A stretch of DNA of 64,000 nucleotides, taken from Ipomoea triloba (taxonomy: Eukaryota > Streptophyta > Magnoliopsida > Solanales > Convolvulaceae). Below are positions 34,901-46,594 of the stretch, one piece after another. Where the stretch lies: assembly GCF_003576645.1 (NCBI RefSeq), contig NC_044916.1, forward strand, positions 231,414 through 295,413, given 5' to 3'. A model generated the notes under the pieces. It was not told the origin of the DNA. It made no database searches and worked only from the letters and a program-made list of their open reading frames with translations. The first letter of the stretch is position 1. Every line of letters starts with the position of its first letter. The position numbers and the translations under genes are program-made.

Positions 34901-36874
34901 CCTGTGAATCAATAATTGATAAGAAACATATTACACAGGTTCCAGCTCACCAAAATAAAGAGATATAGAACAAAACTAGACAAATATGGAAACTAAAAGA
35001 AAGATATCTACCTTTTTGCACAAGCTGGATTAATGCTTTTCACTTGTGATTGGGTTTTTGACTTCAATGCAGAGGGGTTCCTGATCATACTTGCTATTTT
35101 TTTAGCTGTCTGGTGCTTCTTAACATCAGTTTGTTGGGCTGTTTTTTGAGAAGTTATTTTAGGTGGCTGAGGGGTGCATGCTCCTGTTAAATAATCTCAG
35201 CAGTCAGTGAAACTTAATTGAGGCAAACCAAATAGTATAAACGAAGTTGATATTCACAGAGTGGAGCAAACCTTGGAGTGAGGACAGCTTCTTACAGGAT
35301 CCTTGAGAACTTAGTGATATTACAGCAGAAACAGAACCATGAACAGCTGACTGCTTGTCACCAGACCCCTGAGAATTTAGCGAAATGCATTAAGAATCAT
35401 AACCCCCAAAACAACAGTAGAATACTATGCAGATGGAGCAAAACATACCAAATTGGCTTCCCCGTCAGGAGTCACTTCTTCCTGAAGCAGAACAGGTTTG
35501 GGCTCGATGGGCTCCGTTGGAGGCCTGGTTTCACACAGGTCACTACATTTAGTCAAAATTCAGTAGAATTATTTATATGCCAAAGAAATAAAAGCTAGTT
35601 CCATCATATCCAAGCTAGTTCTATAAGGGAAATTGACCTTGTTTGTTCCTTTGCAACCAATGTTTCATTTGCAGTAGTATATGATGATGCAGTAGCTGAC
35701 TTTGTTGAATCTTGAGCCTGAATTAATATGAAAGTCAATTTTTCAGTGAATTCTTGAGTTTCCCTCCAAGATATAGCATGCGTAATAGTAATCAATATAG
35801 CTACTCATTGGCCATTAGAAAAATAATGAAATGTATAGTTGAAATGCAGAGCTATGGTCTAAGAATCAACATAATATAGAGTGTGATCACACTACCTTCT
35901 GCATATCCTCGGCTTCACTGAAATCACAGATACTGTCAAGCTTCACTGATCTTCCACTCTTAATCCTTTGCATAAAAGCTGAAATAATTGACACCAGAAT
36001 CATTCAAACATCAATCCCAACATAAAACTAACAGCAGATGCAAATATGAAAACTAACAGCATTATCATTACTTTGAATCATCACCCTACACTGATTCAGG
36101 ACCCTCACACAACTTATGACTAGAAACATGAAGGACCAGTTTAGAAAGATCACAGTCATCACAGAAAAAGACATTATTGAAGTTACATAAAAATTCTTTA
36201 AGGTCCAATTTTAGTTCCTTGATATGACATAATTTTCAGACCACTGAATGACAGCAGAAACTCACGTATTTATTGCGTATATCGACCCTATCTTTCTACT
36301 CCAACTATCGCGCAGTGCTCACCACCACGAATTGAAGAAATACTATCCCCCACCCCTCCCTGGTGACCTCTAACAGTTGCACATGAAGTGGACAGCAGGA
36401 GAATAGAATACCAAAAGTTGCTCAAGTCTTTCAGGAATCAAGTTAATTCAATTTCCAATTATCATAAATTAATCAATTCATCTCATCAGAAACACTGAAA
36501 TTAACCCTAGAAATTCCACAAATCATACTCACAACAAGAACATTAAAATCAGATCAAGCAACTTGAGCAAACCATATCAAATCAAATTAAACCCTAAGAT
36601 CACAACTCAAAACCCTAGCATTTGTTTAAACACTTTTTTTTTCTCAAGAGATGAAATCCTAAATTAGAAATCGAAGAGACACATAGGAGTTCAATGAAAT
36701 AAGATGAGTAGTGAGCGTACGAGAAGGGCCATAGCTGAGCGCCGTCTCGAACCAGAGCTCAGCCTTGCGCGCATCTTCCTCTGACTCTCCGTGAACGAAA
36801 TCGTAGAATCTCGGGGCAGAGAACTCGTACACCTCGTCGACCAGCAACGCACTCGGATCATCCTCCGTCGCCAT
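31957..36874 (-). CDS. TPX2: TPX2 spindle assembly factor (about 20 exons)
   Basis: The start exon 36874-36721 encodes MATEDDPSALLVDEVYEFSA then PRFYDFVHGE, the conserved N-terminus that binds and activates Aurora kinase. Exon 2 (35978-35896) continues in phase to PSPFMQRIKSG. Small exons across 35.7-32.3 kb carry two KFKARPLNKKV segments (near 33540 and 34150) typical of the TPX2 importin-binding region. Next come the C-terminal TPX2 domain pieces (ERLFMELLNKQIEEERAR-type near 32970, DPIPVPEKARKPLTEVQEFN at about 32540, MYKRYREEAEAEKM at about 32300). The last exon ends at 31957 with EEEKALKQLRRTLVPHARPV. TPX2 nucleates spindle microtubules around chromatin under Ran control. I am sure of the family and ends, less so of every middle exon. 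Confidence 0.93.
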
Positions 36875-37539
36875 TGAGGACCCGATCGGATCAAACACGG
36901 CCGGAGAGTTTGTAGAATGAAGGTAATTAGGAGAAGCAGGAAAGCGAGAGAATCTGTGTTTGCAATGAAGGGGTTTCTGGATTTGGTGAATTGCAATAAA
37001 GGAAGAAATACTGGCTATCTAGGAAGGCAATAACGTTCAGATTTCTGGCCAACGGTCATATTTTTTGAATGTGGGAGCTGAGTGCCTGTTTGGACTGTCG
37101 CGACTTCGTAACGGCTATAACCAGCGCAAATCAACTACTAAGAAGAAACGACACCGTTCTCCACAAGAGTAAAGAATATTTCAGGTTACAAATTTGTCAT
37201 TAATATTACTCCGTAATCTAATTTGATATATTAGATTATTAGATCACAAAAAAACCAATAATATTTTAATGAATTTTCAACTTATTATTGCCTAATTTAT
37301 TTACGGTTTGAAGCTTAAAATTATTACTTGTATTTGTTTGTTCAAATTCTTAAAAAGTTATTCTATTTTCTAAATTTTATTTTTATGTATTTAACAATTT
37401 TTAATATGATTTTTAAATATATACAAAGTAATTTTTATTTGCTAGTAATAGATTTTTAATACATAAATTTAAGAGCTTGTCTCTTGTGACTTGTGAGGCC
37501 GTCTCACTCTAATAAAATATGCCATAACAAAATTGCATA

Positions 37540-38070
37540 TATAATTAATACTTCAAGTCTTAATTATATATAATGTTTTATATCATAAATATAGTATTTT
37601 ATAACAAAAGTGTAATATACAATTTGCCGGAAATAAAGTAATAACATAACAAAATTACATATATTATCAATACTTTAAGCTTTTTATATAATACTTTGTA
37701 TTATAAATGTAGTACTTTATAGCAGAATTGCAATAGACAATTGCAATAAATAAAGTACTAGCATAACAAACTTACAAATATAATACTTTAAACCTTATAT
37801 AATACTTTATAGCATAAATGTAATACTTTAATGTAATATACATTTTGCATGTACTAAAGTAATAACATAACAAAATTGTATATATCATCAATACTTTGTT
37901 TTATGTATAATACTTTATAACATAAATGTAATACTTTATAGGAAAACTATAATAAACAATTTACATGAAACAAAGTGTCATAGCATAGCATAATTGTATA
38001 TATAATCAATACTTTATGTCTTATATATAATACTTTATAGCAAAACTGTAATAAACAGTTTGTATGAAAT
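37540..38070. repeat. Imperfect ~110-bp tandem repeat
   Basis: Four to five diverged units, each with AATACTTTATA, CATAAATGTAATACTTTATA and CATAACAAAATTGNATAT words. The units have drifted, so the array is old. Confidence 0.75.
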
Positions 38071-39783
38071 AATAGTACTAAGTCCAATAGCACAAGACAC
38101 AAAATCTCCTAAGTCAATCCATCTCATAATTGAGACCGTGAGACGATTTTAGATGAGAATTTACCTAAATTTAAATATTAAACATTTTGAATCATTGAAT
38201 CAATTATATACTATTCCACATTGAATTTTCCTATTTTAAACACAATTTATTATTGTCTTTTTAGAAAAAATATATTATCTAATTAAACTTAAATCCACAA
38301 AAATTAAATAATGGGCAAAATAAGAAAGAAAATTGCATTTTATTTATTAATTTAAAAATCATGTCAAACATAACTAATCCTTCTTACTTTAGATTTATTA
38401 TAATAATTAAGCTAATAGGTCTTTGACCATTGTCCTAAGCCAATAACAAGTGTTAAGTCCTTAACCTTTGGTCCTAACTAGGTGACAATAGCTAAGTTCA
38501 CCCAGAATACCAAAACTGATCGAGATGATACAAATGATTTTAGGATGTCATTCTCATCCAAATGATTCGGACCACAACAAAAAATGCTTGGTCTTTTTTT
38601 TTTTTTTTGAAAATAAATGCTTGTGTTTAATGTAACACTCATAACTATCTCATTTATCGTTATTTTTGTTAGTAAACATTAATACTTAAATAATTTGTAT
38701 TAAACAGTCGACATTTATCAAAACTTTGAAATCGTAAAAGGGAGTACAGTTGAGAAATACGATCTCATCCTTTACAATATCATCAATTTTCTCACAATCA
38801 AGAAGATTTATAATATTTTTTATACATTTTTAAAAAGATATCTACACATACAGAAATTTGAAAGCTTACTTTTAGTTGACCCTAGCTAATAAAAATCAAC
38901 AACAATAAAATAGTTAGGGTAAAAGCAATTAGGCCATTTATCATAGACATTTTAAGTAAACAAGTAAAGGTCCAATAAAAAGAACATTGCTATTTGAACT
39001 GGTGACTCTAATAGCTTCAATCCACTCTAAATATTATGAAAGTGTTTCTTTCATTGAATTAAATTAAAATTAGTATTATATAATCATTAAAAATTTAATG
39101 TAATATGTGTATGCGCGCAGACACCAAAAAAATTGAGAACAAATAATCTTAGCTTCACATTTGTAAAAATCGGACAAATCATATTTTTAAAAAATTGTAA
39201 ATTTAAATTTACAAACTTGAACACTTAAATATGAAAATTTGGATAACACTTGTAAATCTGGATAAATAATCAATGGATACATATTCTAAAAAAACCGTCA
39301 ACTTCATACCTTGCAAAATTGAACATTTAAATATGCAAATCTTGATAAATAATCAATAAAAAATGCGTCAACTTCACGTTGCAAACTTCAACACTTAAAT
39401 ATGCATATTAAATGAAAAGTGTTCAAGTTTGTATAGTAATAATGCCCCTATTAAGGTTCAAACATGTGACCTCTTATTTAAGAGAACTACAATTATGTTG
39501 CTTGATTACAAGTTCTTTAGCAATAATAGAGTTGTGAAAGGTTAATTTATGGAGTAATACTACATTTACTCTTATTTTTATTCTATTTTTTCGGTTACTA
39601 AAATGTCATTCTTTAATTAATTTAAATAATAAAATGAGCCCTTGATTTTATTAAATCAATTTTATTACCCGATAAAATTTATATAGGTTTGCCTAGAGTT
39701 ATACTTTATAGAATATATAATTATATATGGAGTATATCATTTTTCTAGTTTATGAGTCATTGTGCCAAACATGGCAGCAAATG

Positions 39784-39878
39784 ACACGTTATTGACGTTG
39801 CTTAAACCTCGACGGGCTGACTCACAATCTCTACTCCATCTTCATCCTTCTGATTTAACCGCATCTGCCATGCATGCA
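39784..39878 (+). promoter_or_regulatory. ABRE-like and RY motifs upstream of LEA gene
   Basis: ACACGTT (39784-39790) has the ACGT core of abscisic-acid response elements. CATGCATGCA (39869-39878) holds overlapping RY (CATGCA) seed elements bound by B3 factors such as ABI3/FUS3. Together they suggest seed expression. Inference from motifs only. Confidence 0.55.
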
Positions 39879-39982
39879 CCGCCTCCTTGCCCTTTTAAAC
39901 CCATTCATTTCTCCCTTTTGCATACATTCATACCATTGAGATTTCTACTACTGTTCCTAAAGATACAAGCAAGTGAGTGAAA

Positions 39983-40746
39983 ATGGCGTCAGAGCAAGTG
40001 AGAAGGGATAATGTTACAAATCTGAGAGAAAACCGTGCGGAAGGCCAGGAGAAAGCGCCCAAAACGGCGGACCGCCGTCATGGTACTTCCGCCGAGAAAA
40101 TCCACGGCGGCTCCTTCGCCACCGATGTGCACGGACTCCCCGCCGGTACTATTCGCGTTACCGGAACCAATAACACAAGTGGCACTCAGCAGCGTCGCTC
40201 TCAAGGCCAGCAGCCTGGTAGACTAGCTAGACTCTGATCTTTAGTACAGTATTTTGTTTCTGCTACTTTTATGTGTTTGTTGTAACTGGTTAATATTCTT
40301 TACATGGTATCAGAGCAATATATTATCAATTTTTTTTTCTCACTTCTAATCAACTAGGTGAGCAGAAGAAGAACAATCAAGAAAACTGGCCGTCACTGGA
40401 GGAATCCGGGCTACACAGCGCGACGGCGAAGCAGAACACGGCGGAGGCGCTAAGGGCGGCCGAGGAGCGGTACGAGAAGGCGAAAGAACGTGAACGACAG
40501 GCTCTGGATGAGGCAGCAGAGAAGGCTAGAAAAGCCGCCGAAACTAGCTCACAGTATGCAGCCAGAAAGAGAGAAGAAGCCGAGAGAGAAAGAAACGCCT
40601 GCGCCGGGGAAGGGCCAAGGGACATACATGGCGGAGTTAAGGCGGAGGAGGGAGGAGGAGGGGTGCTGGGAGCCATTGGTGAAACTATAGTTGAAATAGG
40701 AAAGACTGCTCAAGATCTTGTCGGCGGACGTGGGAGGAGCAAGTGA
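39983..40746 (+). CDS. Seed LEA / SBP65-like protein (2 exons)
   Basis: Exons 39983-40217 and 40358-40746 join in phase. The protein opens MASEQVRRDNVTNLRENRAE, like pea seed biotin protein SBP65 and related LEA proteins. A hydrophilic middle follows (HGGSFATDVHGLPAGTIRVT). Exon 2 encodes an alanine, glutamate and lysine-rich amphipathic stretch (ALRAAEERYEKAKERERQAL) and a C-terminal GVLGAIGETIVEIGKTAQDL segment ending RGRSK. At about 207 residues it is much shorter than SBP65 because few LEA repeats are present; no biotin-attachment MKM motif is seen. Likely role: protection of cell contents during seed desiccation. Family placement is by eye. Confidence 0.72.
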
Positions 40747-41035
40747 ATAATTGGCGGCCGGAACAGAGAACACAAGTTGGCCTGGTCATCATAATAAGCT
40801 TGGATGCCAATCCTGCCATGGAGTGGTTATTATAGTCTAGCTAGTACGTTAATAATGTAGTATTTTGTGTATCAATAATTTGATGCGTACGTGAAATAAT
40901 CAATCTTTCTCTTAGTAATAAAGAGTATAAATCCTTTTGTAATTTTATATAATGTTGTCACTATAAATTATATTTGTCATTCATTTACTATATTTTCTAC
41001 CCGGCAATACTCTATCACTTTTACGAATTCTTAGC

Positions 41036-41360
41036 AAACCAGGCTTTTACGAATTCTTAGCAAACCAGCCTACAATTGTTAGACTCTGATCTCTGTTCCT
41101 CTATGAATGGAGCTGAACTCTAAAAAATTTGTCCATTTATATTTGTTTATATAAACAAACATAGCCTACAATTGTTAGACTCTGATCTCAGTTCCTCTAT
41201 GAATGGAGCTGAACTCTAAAAAATTTGTCCATTTATATTTGTTTATATAAACAAACATAAATAAACACGAATATAAGTAGTTTATCAAAAGCTCTCTCAC
41301 TAATTATAAACAAACATAAATGAACACGAATATAAGTAGTTTATTAAAAGCTCTCTCACT
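41036..41360. repeat. Nested tandem duplications
   Basis: Three small tandem duplications lie in a row: TTTTACGAATTCTTAGCAAA twice, a 96-bp unit starting CCTACAATTGTTAGACTCTG twice, and a ~60-bp unit with CACGAATATAAGTAGTTTAT twice. The same set recurs at 42636-42960 in the duplicated block. Confidence 0.9.
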
Positions 41361-41501
41361 AACACTTAGAGTTTGGACCTTAGATTTGGGCTCTATTTTG
41401 GAGGACCAAGATCAATTCTCTACAGGACTTCTATCTTGCAGATCAACCAAGCTAGCCCTCTACAGGGTGGTCCCAATTTGAGCATGGAATGTCTCAAAGC
41501 A

Positions 41502-41526
41502 NNNNNNNNNNNNNNNNNNNNNNNNN
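41502..41526. other. Assembly gap (25 N)
   Basis: A fixed-length run of 25 N joins two blocks that are identical over 1575 bp. Confidence 0.98.
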
Positions 41527-43101
41527 TTCATACCATTGAGATTTCTACTACTGTTCCTAAAGATACAAGCAAGTGAGTGAAAATGGCGTCAGAGCAAGTG
41601 AGAAGGGATAATGTTACAAATCTGAGAGAAAACCGTGCGGAAGGCCAGGAGAAAGCGCCCAAAACGGCGGACCGCCGTCATGGTACTTCCGCCGAGAAAA
41701 TCCACGGCGGCTCCTTCGCCACCGATGTGCACGGACTCCCCGCCGGTACTATTCGCGTTACCGGAACCAATAACACAAGTGGCACTCAGCAGCGTCGCTC
41801 TCAAGGCCAGCAGCCTGGTAGACTAGCTAGACTCTGATCTTTAGTACAGTATTTTGTTTCTGCTACTTTTATGTGTTTGTTGTAACTGGTTAATATTCTT
41901 TACATGGTATCAGAGCAATATATTATCAATTTTTTTTTCTCACTTCTAATCAACTAGGTGAGCAGAAGAAGAACAATCAAGAAAACTGGCCGTCACTGGA
42001 GGAATCCGGGCTACACAGCGCGACGGCGAAGCAGAACACGGCGGAGGCGCTAAGGGCGGCCGAGGAGCGGTACGAGAAGGCGAAAGAACGTGAACGACAG
42101 GCTCTGGATGAGGCAGCAGAGAAGGCTAGAAAAGCCGCCGAAACTAGCTCACAGTATGCAGCCAGAAAGAGAGAAGAAGCCGAGAGAGAAAGAAACGCCT
42201 GCGCCGGGGAAGGGCCAAGGGACATACATGGCGGAGTTAAGGCGGAGGAGGGAGGAGGAGGGGTGCTGGGAGCCATTGGTGAAACTATAGTTGAAATAGG
42301 AAAGACTGCTCAAGATCTTGTCGGCGGACGTGGGAGGAGCAAGTGAATAATTGGCGGCCGGAACAGAGAACACAAGTTGGCCTGGTCATCATAATAAGCT
42401 TGGATGCCAATCCTGCCATGGAGTGGTTATTATAGTCTAGCTAGTACGTTAATAATGTAGTATTTTGTGTATCAATAATTTGATGCGTACGTGAAATAAT
42501 CAATCTTTCTCTTAGTAATAAAGAGTATAAATCCTTTTGTAATTTTATATAATGTTGTCACTATAAATTATATTTGTCATTCATTTACTATATTTTCTAC
42601 CCGGCAATACTCTATCACTTTTACGAATTCTTAGCAAACCAGGCTTTTACGAATTCTTAGCAAACCAGCCTACAATTGTTAGACTCTGATCTCTGTTCCT
42701 CTATGAATGGAGCTGAACTCTAAAAAATTTGTCCATTTATATTTGTTTATATAAACAAACATAGCCTACAATTGTTAGACTCTGATCTCAGTTCCTCTAT
42801 GAATGGAGCTGAACTCTAAAAAATTTGTCCATTTATATTTGTTTATATAAACAAACATAAATAAACACGAATATAAGTAGTTTATCAAAAGCTCTCTCAC
42901 TAATTATAAACAAACATAAATGAACACGAATATAAGTAGTTTATTAAAAGCTCTCTCACTAACACTTAGAGTTTGGACCTTAGATTTGGGCTCTATTTTG
43001 GAGGACCAAGATCAATTCTCTACAGGACTTCTATCTTGCAGATCAACCAAGCTAGCCCTCTACAGGGTGGTCCCAATTTGAGCATGGAATGTCTCAAAGC
43101 A
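41527..43101 (+). repeat. Identical copy of 39927-41501, probable assembly duplicate
   Basis: Every base I compared matches at a constant offset of 1600, including noncoding DNA and the tandem duplications. The block starts in the leader of the LEA gene and so lacks its promoter. An unmerged contig overlap is the simplest explanation. Confidence 0.88.
41583..42346 (+). CDS. Second, identical copy of the LEA / SBP65-like gene
   Basis: Exons 41583-41817 and 41958-42346 are identical to the gene at 39983-40746, intron included. The copy has only about 56 bases of upstream sequence before the N run and lacks the ABRE and RY motifs. It probably does not exist as a separate gene in the organism; treat it as the same locus until the join is checked. 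Confidence 0.5.
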
Positions 43102-44261
43102 AAACCTTGCTAGCCCTGAATAGATTCATAGGTAGTTTAGTCCTGAATTAAGCTATGATCACCTCTGATTCATATCCAACACATATATCAACAGGGCATA
43201 AAACAATAAAAACTCTACAATCTACATACAATATTTAATATTCCAACAGTGAAAAGTAATACAATATCTTTAGAAAAATCTCAAATAAATTATACTTGCT
43301 TTTAATCTATGACTGTTAGATTACTTTGACATTTGGTATCCACACATAACAAGAATAACATAAACACAAAAGTAAAACATAAATAAATAAATGAATACCA
43401 AATATAATGAGTTAATATCATATGAGGTCCTCTCAGTACAATGTGACACATTTAGTAGTTTTGAACTTTTAAATTAATCACCTGAGATCATTTGACTTTC
43501 AAATTGTTACTATATGTGGCCCAAGTTAACTATTTATGGTTTTCCAACTTTTAAAATTTAATCAGTCCTCTTAGAATGATTATAGCTGGTTACAATTTGA
43601 TAATTGAAAGGCTATGGATGATTAACTTGGACCATGACTCGATGGTAATAATTTGAAAATCGATAAACCATGGATGATCAATTTGAAAGTTTAGGACTAA
43701 ACGTGACAAAATCACGTACTCGAAGGATACCAAATGGTATTAACTCCAAATATAATTTAATAGATATTAGATTCCAATCCAAATATTGTTACTACACATG
43801 GATAAGACATACCATAGTGGACAACACTACAATTGCTGACCTTTGTTTTCATTAAATTATTTATTATATATTAAATTCACAAATCAGAAAATTAACACAT
43901 CATATACATATGCTCATTTTGTTTTTCATTTAATTTCATCCTAAACGTTAGCATATATCCCGTTGCCCAAATCCCTTTCTTTCGTAATTGTCGCCATCGC
44001 CAGATTTAGCACCAACTCGATCATTTTATTCTTAATTAATTAATTAGTGTGCCTAATTGTATTATGTTGTCGTCCATATACTAATTACATACATGCTTGT
44101 CTGCTAATCTTGTCATTAATTAACCAATATAATGGGTGTCGTATTGTTTTGTTTTGTTGTGTCCATCATATTGTCTTATCCATATATTCGTATGTATACA
44201 GATTATGAAATACAATCAATCAATTAATTAAACAATTTGTTTTTATACTCACGCCGCGTCC

Positions 44262-44449
44262 CGCGTCTCTACCTCCATCTATAAAGTCATACGTTTTTTT
44301 ATTTCATTTTAATTTTAATTTTCTCTGACGCAAAAATGATAATTTTATTTCGTCACGCGTCTCTACCTCCATCTATAAAGTCATTCGTTTTTTATTTCAT
44401 TTTAATTTTAATTTTCTCTCACGCAAAAATGATAATTTTATTTCACTAT
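44262..44449. repeat. 94-bp tandem duplication
   Basis: CGCGTCTCTACCTCCATCTA recurs exactly 94 bases later (44262 and 44356), and the following TTTAATTTTAATTTTCTCT and ACGCAAAAATGATAATTTTA words match too, with a few substitutions. Confidence 0.9.
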
Positions 44450-44577
44450 AAGAAATGTGTGTTTTCTTATCGGCCCACTTGTTTGAATTTTAATCTATTT
44501 TAATATATTTTGGATATATTGATATTATCTAATTTGTTTAATTGAATAATATCAAAAGAGTTTGGATATATCTCAAA

Positions 44578-44853
44578 GGGTGTGTTTGGTTCGCACATGG
44601 GAATCGAAATTGGTATGGGTATCAAATACTTGGTAAGAGTAATGGATTTTGGTAGTAGGGTGGGATGCGAATGATTATTAATAGTTGGGAAAGAAAGGAG
44701 GAAGAGGAATGAAACCCTTATTTCATTAGGGTATGAGTTTTCCAATTAATGGGGTATTCCAAACCTATAATAGTATTCTAAAAACCTATCAACCAAACAA
44801 TAACAATCACTTTGATACTCATACCTTATGCCTAAACCCACCAACCAAGCACA
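44578..44853. mobile_element. MITE-like element
   Basis: The left end GGGTGTGTTTGGTT mirrors the right end AACCAAGCACACC. Inverted similarity continues loosely inwards (GGTATGGGTATCAAA against TTTGATACTCATACC). The ~276 bp have no coding capacity. The ends recall Tourist/hAT-type MITEs. The target duplication is not resolved. Confidence 0.7.
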
Positions 44854-46312
44854 CCTTCAATTGTTCGTATTCCAACTATGAAGAGCTTAAAGCTTGTTCT
44901 TAATTTGAGGTATACATATAAGCCGTTTCTTGAAGATCAAGCGGCTTGAGTTAAGCTTTGGAGACCGTTTAGAGACATTAGTTGAAGAATCGTAAGATCA
45001 TTCACTTGCGATTTTATCCAATTGAGATAAATTCTAGCCAGACCACTAGCTACAAAGTTCAATTTCTGGTGGTTATGCAACTCAAATTTTCTAAATTACT
45101 AATTGTACATCATGATTTGGAGTTATATATATATATATCAGTGAAGAGTCAGAGAATTACACGGAGATTTTATAACTGAATAGGAGCGGAAAGAAGATAA
45201 AATTGACGTGAACACGAATCAAATATGCGATACAAGGCCTAGAATAAAATCTATAATTAATTTTACGGAGACTATTATCTACTAACTAACCTTTTATCAC
45301 TACATACACTATATGCTCGGGGCATGTTAATCTATCCTCAACTTGTACGTGCATGGATTGCATGTCAAGAAGAATGTTAACATTAACATATATGTTAGTT
45401 GTAGAATGATACATTATTAATGTAGTTTTTGCTTGCATTATATTGTCAGCGACCACCATGGCTGCGGGCATGCCGCCGGAGCTCCAAGAATAGTTCGCGG
45501 CCTCATGCATGGCATCATAATAACGATCTTTATTATTTATTTATGGTTTTGTTATTGAAGTTGACAGTGGACGACGACGGTGGTGGCGCGGCGGAATGAG
45601 GTTAGGATAGGAAAGGATTAGAAGCTCCGATCCGACCCTAAGGCGTTGACGATATTTGGAAATGTAATTCTCTTAAAATATGGGTAAATGATAAGTCTTC
45701 CGGTTTGGTCCATCAAAATGCATGTTTTCTATTTCGAAAAGAAAGTACGGATTATTAATGAGGTTGACTTAAGTTAGTTATATTTTAATTTTTATATTAC
45801 TCCGTATTATTAAAGAAGCATTATTGTATTTATGTCTTATCTCAACAATTTTGCTTAAAAAAAAAAAAGAAGAAGTTAAATTTAAAGTTTATAAGGAAAT
45901 GAGTAAATTAAAGCTATGATATGATTTAAAATAAACATTACACGTAAAATGAAATAAAAGTACAACAAAAAAACATAACATAATAACCATGTTATGTTTT
46001 GGCTGGAGAGATCGAACTCGCCATACCTAGTATTACATTTATAAAAAAAAAAAATGTTACTACTTCTAAATCTTTATACTAAAACTTGTTTTAAATAATA
46101 CTCTGAATGACTCATTTGATTAACACATTGAGGGATCTGATCTATTCTAGAGATATGATGATAACATATCTTTAAAACAAATCTCAAAATGTGTTAATTA
46201 AATTAGCCACACATAGAGTATCCTTTAAAACAAGATTTGGTACAACATACTTAGGACGAGTAACATTATACCTCAGTCCTCGGCATTATTCCAATTCAAA
46301 GAAATAAACGTA

Positions 46313-46594
46313 CTAGGCTTGAGTTTGAACCGCCATGGGAGGCAGACTATGGTGGTGAGGATCTGGTCCACTCGGAGCAACTCTATCAGTGCCGGCATTC
46401 AGTGATCTTCTTTTATATTCCTTAATTTCAAAGGGGCTAAACCCTATCCTACTTAAAACCGAATCAACTTGATTGTCGGTGAGAACAATAATATTGTTAG
46501 GAGCTTGAAAATGGTTTAGGATGCGTGCCTCGGAGAGACCCAAGAACATGAAAACTGCAAAAACCAATACTACTTTTGAGCAAGAAGTTGCCAT
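46313..46594 (-). CDS. CLE signalling peptide precursor
   Basis: A single exon of 93 residues. An N-terminal signal peptide (about 1-23, with VVLVFAVFMFLGL) is followed by a variable middle and a near C-terminal CLE motif RVAPSGPDPHHH at residues 71-82, preceded by a basic KRR site for processing. An 11-residue tail follows the motif. CLE peptides are secreted, cut to 12-13 residues, hydroxylated on proline, and perceived by leucine-rich-repeat receptor kinases of the CLV1/BAM group to control meristem or vascular cell fate. The Pro, Gly and paired His positions are all kept; His replaces the usual Leu/Ile/Gln at position 10. Intronless structure and size fit the family. Confidence 0.93.
   Translation of the reverse strand: MATSCSKVVLVFAVFMFLGLSEARILNHFQAPNNIIVLTDNQVDSVLSRIGFSPFEIKEYKRRSLNAGTDRVAPSGPDPHHHSLPPMAVQTQA

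Larger units (their letters stand above)
36875..39926. other. Long AT-rich intergenic region
   Basis: Contains the TPX2 promoter on the right of 36874, a tandem repeat at 37540-38070 and scattered old repeats. The GGTTCAAACATGTGACC word near 39460 recalls tRNA-derived SINE sequence. No gene is recognisable. Confidence 0.5.
43102..46312. other. Intergenic, no gene seen
   Basis: AT-rich. Contains the tandem duplication at 44262-44449 and a MITE-like element at 44578-44853. A GC-richer stretch at 45440-45640 gives a short open frame without recognisable similarity. The part nearest 46312 is the 3' flank of the CLE gene. Confidence 0.5.

Noticed and set aside
37540..38070. Possible CRISPR-like or regulatory array
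   Set aside because: Units are long, diverged and without regular spacers, in a plant nuclear context; this is an ordinary decayed tandem repeat.
45286..45510. Minus-strand frame of 74 codons in a GC-richer patch
   Set aside because: No recognisable domain, signal peptide, splice context or paralogue.
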